Shown one piece after another: positions 62,705 through 64,000 of a stretch of 64,000 nucleotides of DNA. The stretch is from Erysipelotrichaceae bacterium 66202529. GTDB lineage: Bacteria > Bacillota_I > Bacilli_A > Erysipelotrichales > Erysipelotrichaceae. Under the pieces are notes generated by a model. That model saw only the letters and a list, made by a program, of their open reading frames with translations, ran no database searches and was not told where the DNA came from. The stretch's first letter is position 1; each line of letters starts with the position of its first letter. The stretch is from positions 1,178,001 through 1,242,000 of the forward strand of contig CP046174.1 of assembly GCA_017161075.1 (NCBI GenBank), given 5' to 3'. Position numbers and translations under genes: made by a program.

Positions 62705-62866
62705 CTACTGTTCTTCGTAGTAGCATCCTTCTTCCTGTGAAGGAGGAAAACGTCTGCCCTTTTCAACGTCTACGTCACCGTACATTTCATTGCCATCTTT
62801 GTCATAGCATGTGTACTTGCCGGTTTTTTCGCAGTTCATTCCTGGGCGGTATTTCTTCTGTGCCAT
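62705..62866 (-). CDS. 53-residue small protein, YjzC-like
   Basis: On the minus strand an ATG at 62866 follows a perfect AGGAGGTG (62873-62880) and encodes MAQKKYRPGMNCEKTGKYTC, then YDKDGNEMYGDVDVEKGRRF and PPSQEEGCYYEEQ. The 'KYRPG...G.Y' start and 'G.RFPPS' end resemble the small YjzC-type proteins of Firmicutes, whose function is unknown. Three cysteines might bind metal. A shared terminator lies just downstream. Confidence 0.82.
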   Translation of the reverse strand: MAQKKYRPGMNCEKTGKYTCYDKDGNEMYGDVDVEKGRRFPPSQEEGCYYEEQ

Positions 62867-62972
62867 TTCTAACACCTCCTGATACTAGTATGGGAAAAGC
62901 GGGAAATCTTATACATAAACATTGTTTTTTTATTGAAACTTGGTAAAATGAAAGTATATGGAGGATATGTGT

Positions 62973-63764
62973 ATGAAAATTCTGGCTAGTGATTATGATG
63001 GTACGCTTCGCACGGAGGAGCTGGTTGATATAAATGATATTCATGCAATACAGGAATTCCGCAAAGCAGGGAATGTGTTTGGTCTGGTAACAGGCAGGAG
63101 TATGGAATCCATCCAGATGGAAATCGAGAAAAATCAGATCGCCTTTGATTTTATCGTAGCGAATAACGGCGGTGTGATTTATGATCGTGATTTTAACCGT
63201 CTGCAGGTGCTGTATATGGATTTCAACAAGGCCCTGGATATTATTTCCTATATTAAGACACTGGATTGTGTGTCCTATGTAATCAATGACGGCTTTCACC
63301 GTTTTAAGTTTTCGGTGGATGAAAATCAAATCGATCACAAATACGGCAATATGCCGGATACGAAGGAGCATGAAGAGGAAATTCTGGATCGCGGTAAAAT
63401 TTCCCAGCTGGTGGTATCGCTGAATGATACGATTCTGGCAGAGGAAATCGCCCATTATATCAATACGAATTTCAAGGGCTATGCGGTTGCCTATGTGAAT
63501 GTAAATTGTGTGGATATCGTACCGGAAGGGGTATCCAAGGCAGAGGGACTGTATTTTATGGAGCAGCATATGGATTTAAAGCATGAAGATATCTATGCCA
63601 TTGGGGACTCCTTCAACGATATACCGATGATCGAGGAGTTTCACGGCTGTGCGATGATGCATGCAAGGAGTGCAATCACAGAGGCAGCGGAGCATGTGTT
63701 TATCAGCATTGAGGAATGCATTGCTTATCTGATGAAGCTGGACGCAGAAGCAGATGCAAAATAA
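62973..63764 (+). CDS. HAD-superfamily hydrolase, Cof type
   Basis: A 263-residue phosphatase of the Cof/YbjI-type HAD group. The nucleophile motif is ASDYDGTL (Asp7, Asp9), motif II is LVTGRSM, and the C-terminal motifs are GVSKAEGL and IGDSFNDIPMIE. These enzymes dephosphorylate sugar phosphates, FMN or similar small metabolites. I chose ATG 62973, 8 bp after GGAGG, from several possible in-frame ATGs. Single gene. Confidence 0.9.
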   Translation: MKILASDYDGTLRTEELVDINDIHAIQEFRKAGNVFGLVTGRSMESIQMEIEKNQIAFDFIVANNGGVIYDRDFNRLQVLYMDFNKALDIISYIKTLDCVSYVINDGFHRFKFSVDENQIDHKYGNMPDTKEHEEEILDRGKISQLVVSLNDTILAEEIAHYINTNFKGYAVAYVNVNCVDIVPEGVSKAEGLYFMEQHMDLKHEDIYAIGDSFNDIPMIEEFHGCAMMHARSAITEAAEHVFISIEECIAYLMKLDAEADAK

Positions 63765-63900
63765 CAGGCTTCTTCCACCGATATGTATCCGTGCGATTAT
63801 GAGGTATGCAGGAAACGTTTAGGTCATACAAGAGCAGACGTATGGCAGGAATGGTTCTTGTTCAGGAATAGGGTAAGGATGCAGGTATAATAAGTGAAGA

Positions 63901-63951
63901 AAGAAGGAAGGCTCCCCATCATCATATAGGAGGCTCCCTCCTTCTTTTTTT
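63901..63951 (+). terminator. Terminator downstream of the HAD gene
   Basis: AGAAGGAAGG...CTCC (63902-63915) pairs with GGAG...CCTCCTTCT (63929-63945) with small internal mismatches, then a seven-T run. It ends about 140 bp after the gene; the rest of the window end shows nothing. Confidence 0.75.
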
Positions 63952-64000
63952 GATAAACGTTATTTCCTGTAACAGACTTACCTTGCTTCAAAACAGGGAA

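Noticed and set aside
62802..63569. 255-aa minus-strand frame
   Set aside because: It lies opposite the HAD phosphatase and overlaps the well-supported 53-aa gene; its Ile/His-rich composition is that of an antisense shadow.

Overview
The window looks like a chromosome segment of a low-to-medium-GC Firmicute, most likely an Erysipelotrichaceae relative such as [Clostridium] innocuum. This is inferred from gene content: several PTS operons with PRD-type regulators, an [FeFe] hydrogenase, SipW/TasA-type secretion, glutamyl-tRNA synthetase beside tRNA-Gln, AGGAGG-type ribosome binding sites and many hairpin-plus-T-run terminators. No rRNA, CRISPR array or intact prophage is visible.

Layout. 1-2.7 kb: a cut-off gene end and a marR-MATE efflux pair. 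3.0-9.5 kb: a mannitol-type PTS operon (IICB, PRD regulator, IIB-IIA fusion, 1-phosphofructokinase-like kinase, sorbose-1-phosphate-reductase-like dehydrogenase). 10-13.4 kb: a DHH phosphoesterase and, on the minus strand, an [FeFe] hydrogenase carrying three rubredoxin modules behind a palindromic, Fur-family-like operator. 13.8-15.6 kb: an AAA-ATPase/PD-(D/E)XK gene interrupted by five related 20-21 bp insertions but otherwise intact. 15.8-26.8 kb: housekeeping and signalling genes (murI, M18 aminopeptidase, SNF2 helicase, GGDEF protein, CarD, IS66 remnant, tRNA-Gln, gltX).

26.8-36.2 kb: a LevR-like regulator divergent from a mannose-family PTS operon that also holds a KDPG-aldolase-like enzyme, a D-amino-acid transaminase, an alanine racemase, a YitT membrane protein and a degenerate AroB-like protein. 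36.3-42.1 kb: a SipW/TasA-like secretion island with two paralogous SipW-like plus FxLYD-like proteins, one of them apparently lacking catalytic residues. 42.2-45.7 kb: aminopeptidase P, a CpXC protein and a TPR protein. 45.9-47.5 kb: an AT-rich insert with a HTH-TPR regulator (in two overlapping frames) followed by a 41-aa secreted-peptide gene, resembling an RNPP quorum-sensing cassette. 47.58-48.9 kb: a candidate structured RNA with an intrinsic terminator ahead of an orphan ABC ATPase.

49-64 kb: tRNA-Ala, a frameshifted Rpn-family gene, azlCD, an asparagine synthase with a leader hairpin, a LysR regulator divergent from serC-serA, a repeat-rich spacer, a type IA topoisomerase, an ECF sigma/anti-sigma pair with a possible leader peptide, a 53-aa small protein and a HAD phosphatase.

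The three least explained systems are the five mini-insertions at 13.99-15.01 kb, the regulator-peptide-RNA cluster at 45.9-47.8 kb and the duplicated SipW-like/FxLYD island at 36.4-42.1 kb. All functional assignments rest on reading motifs by eye; no database search was run.
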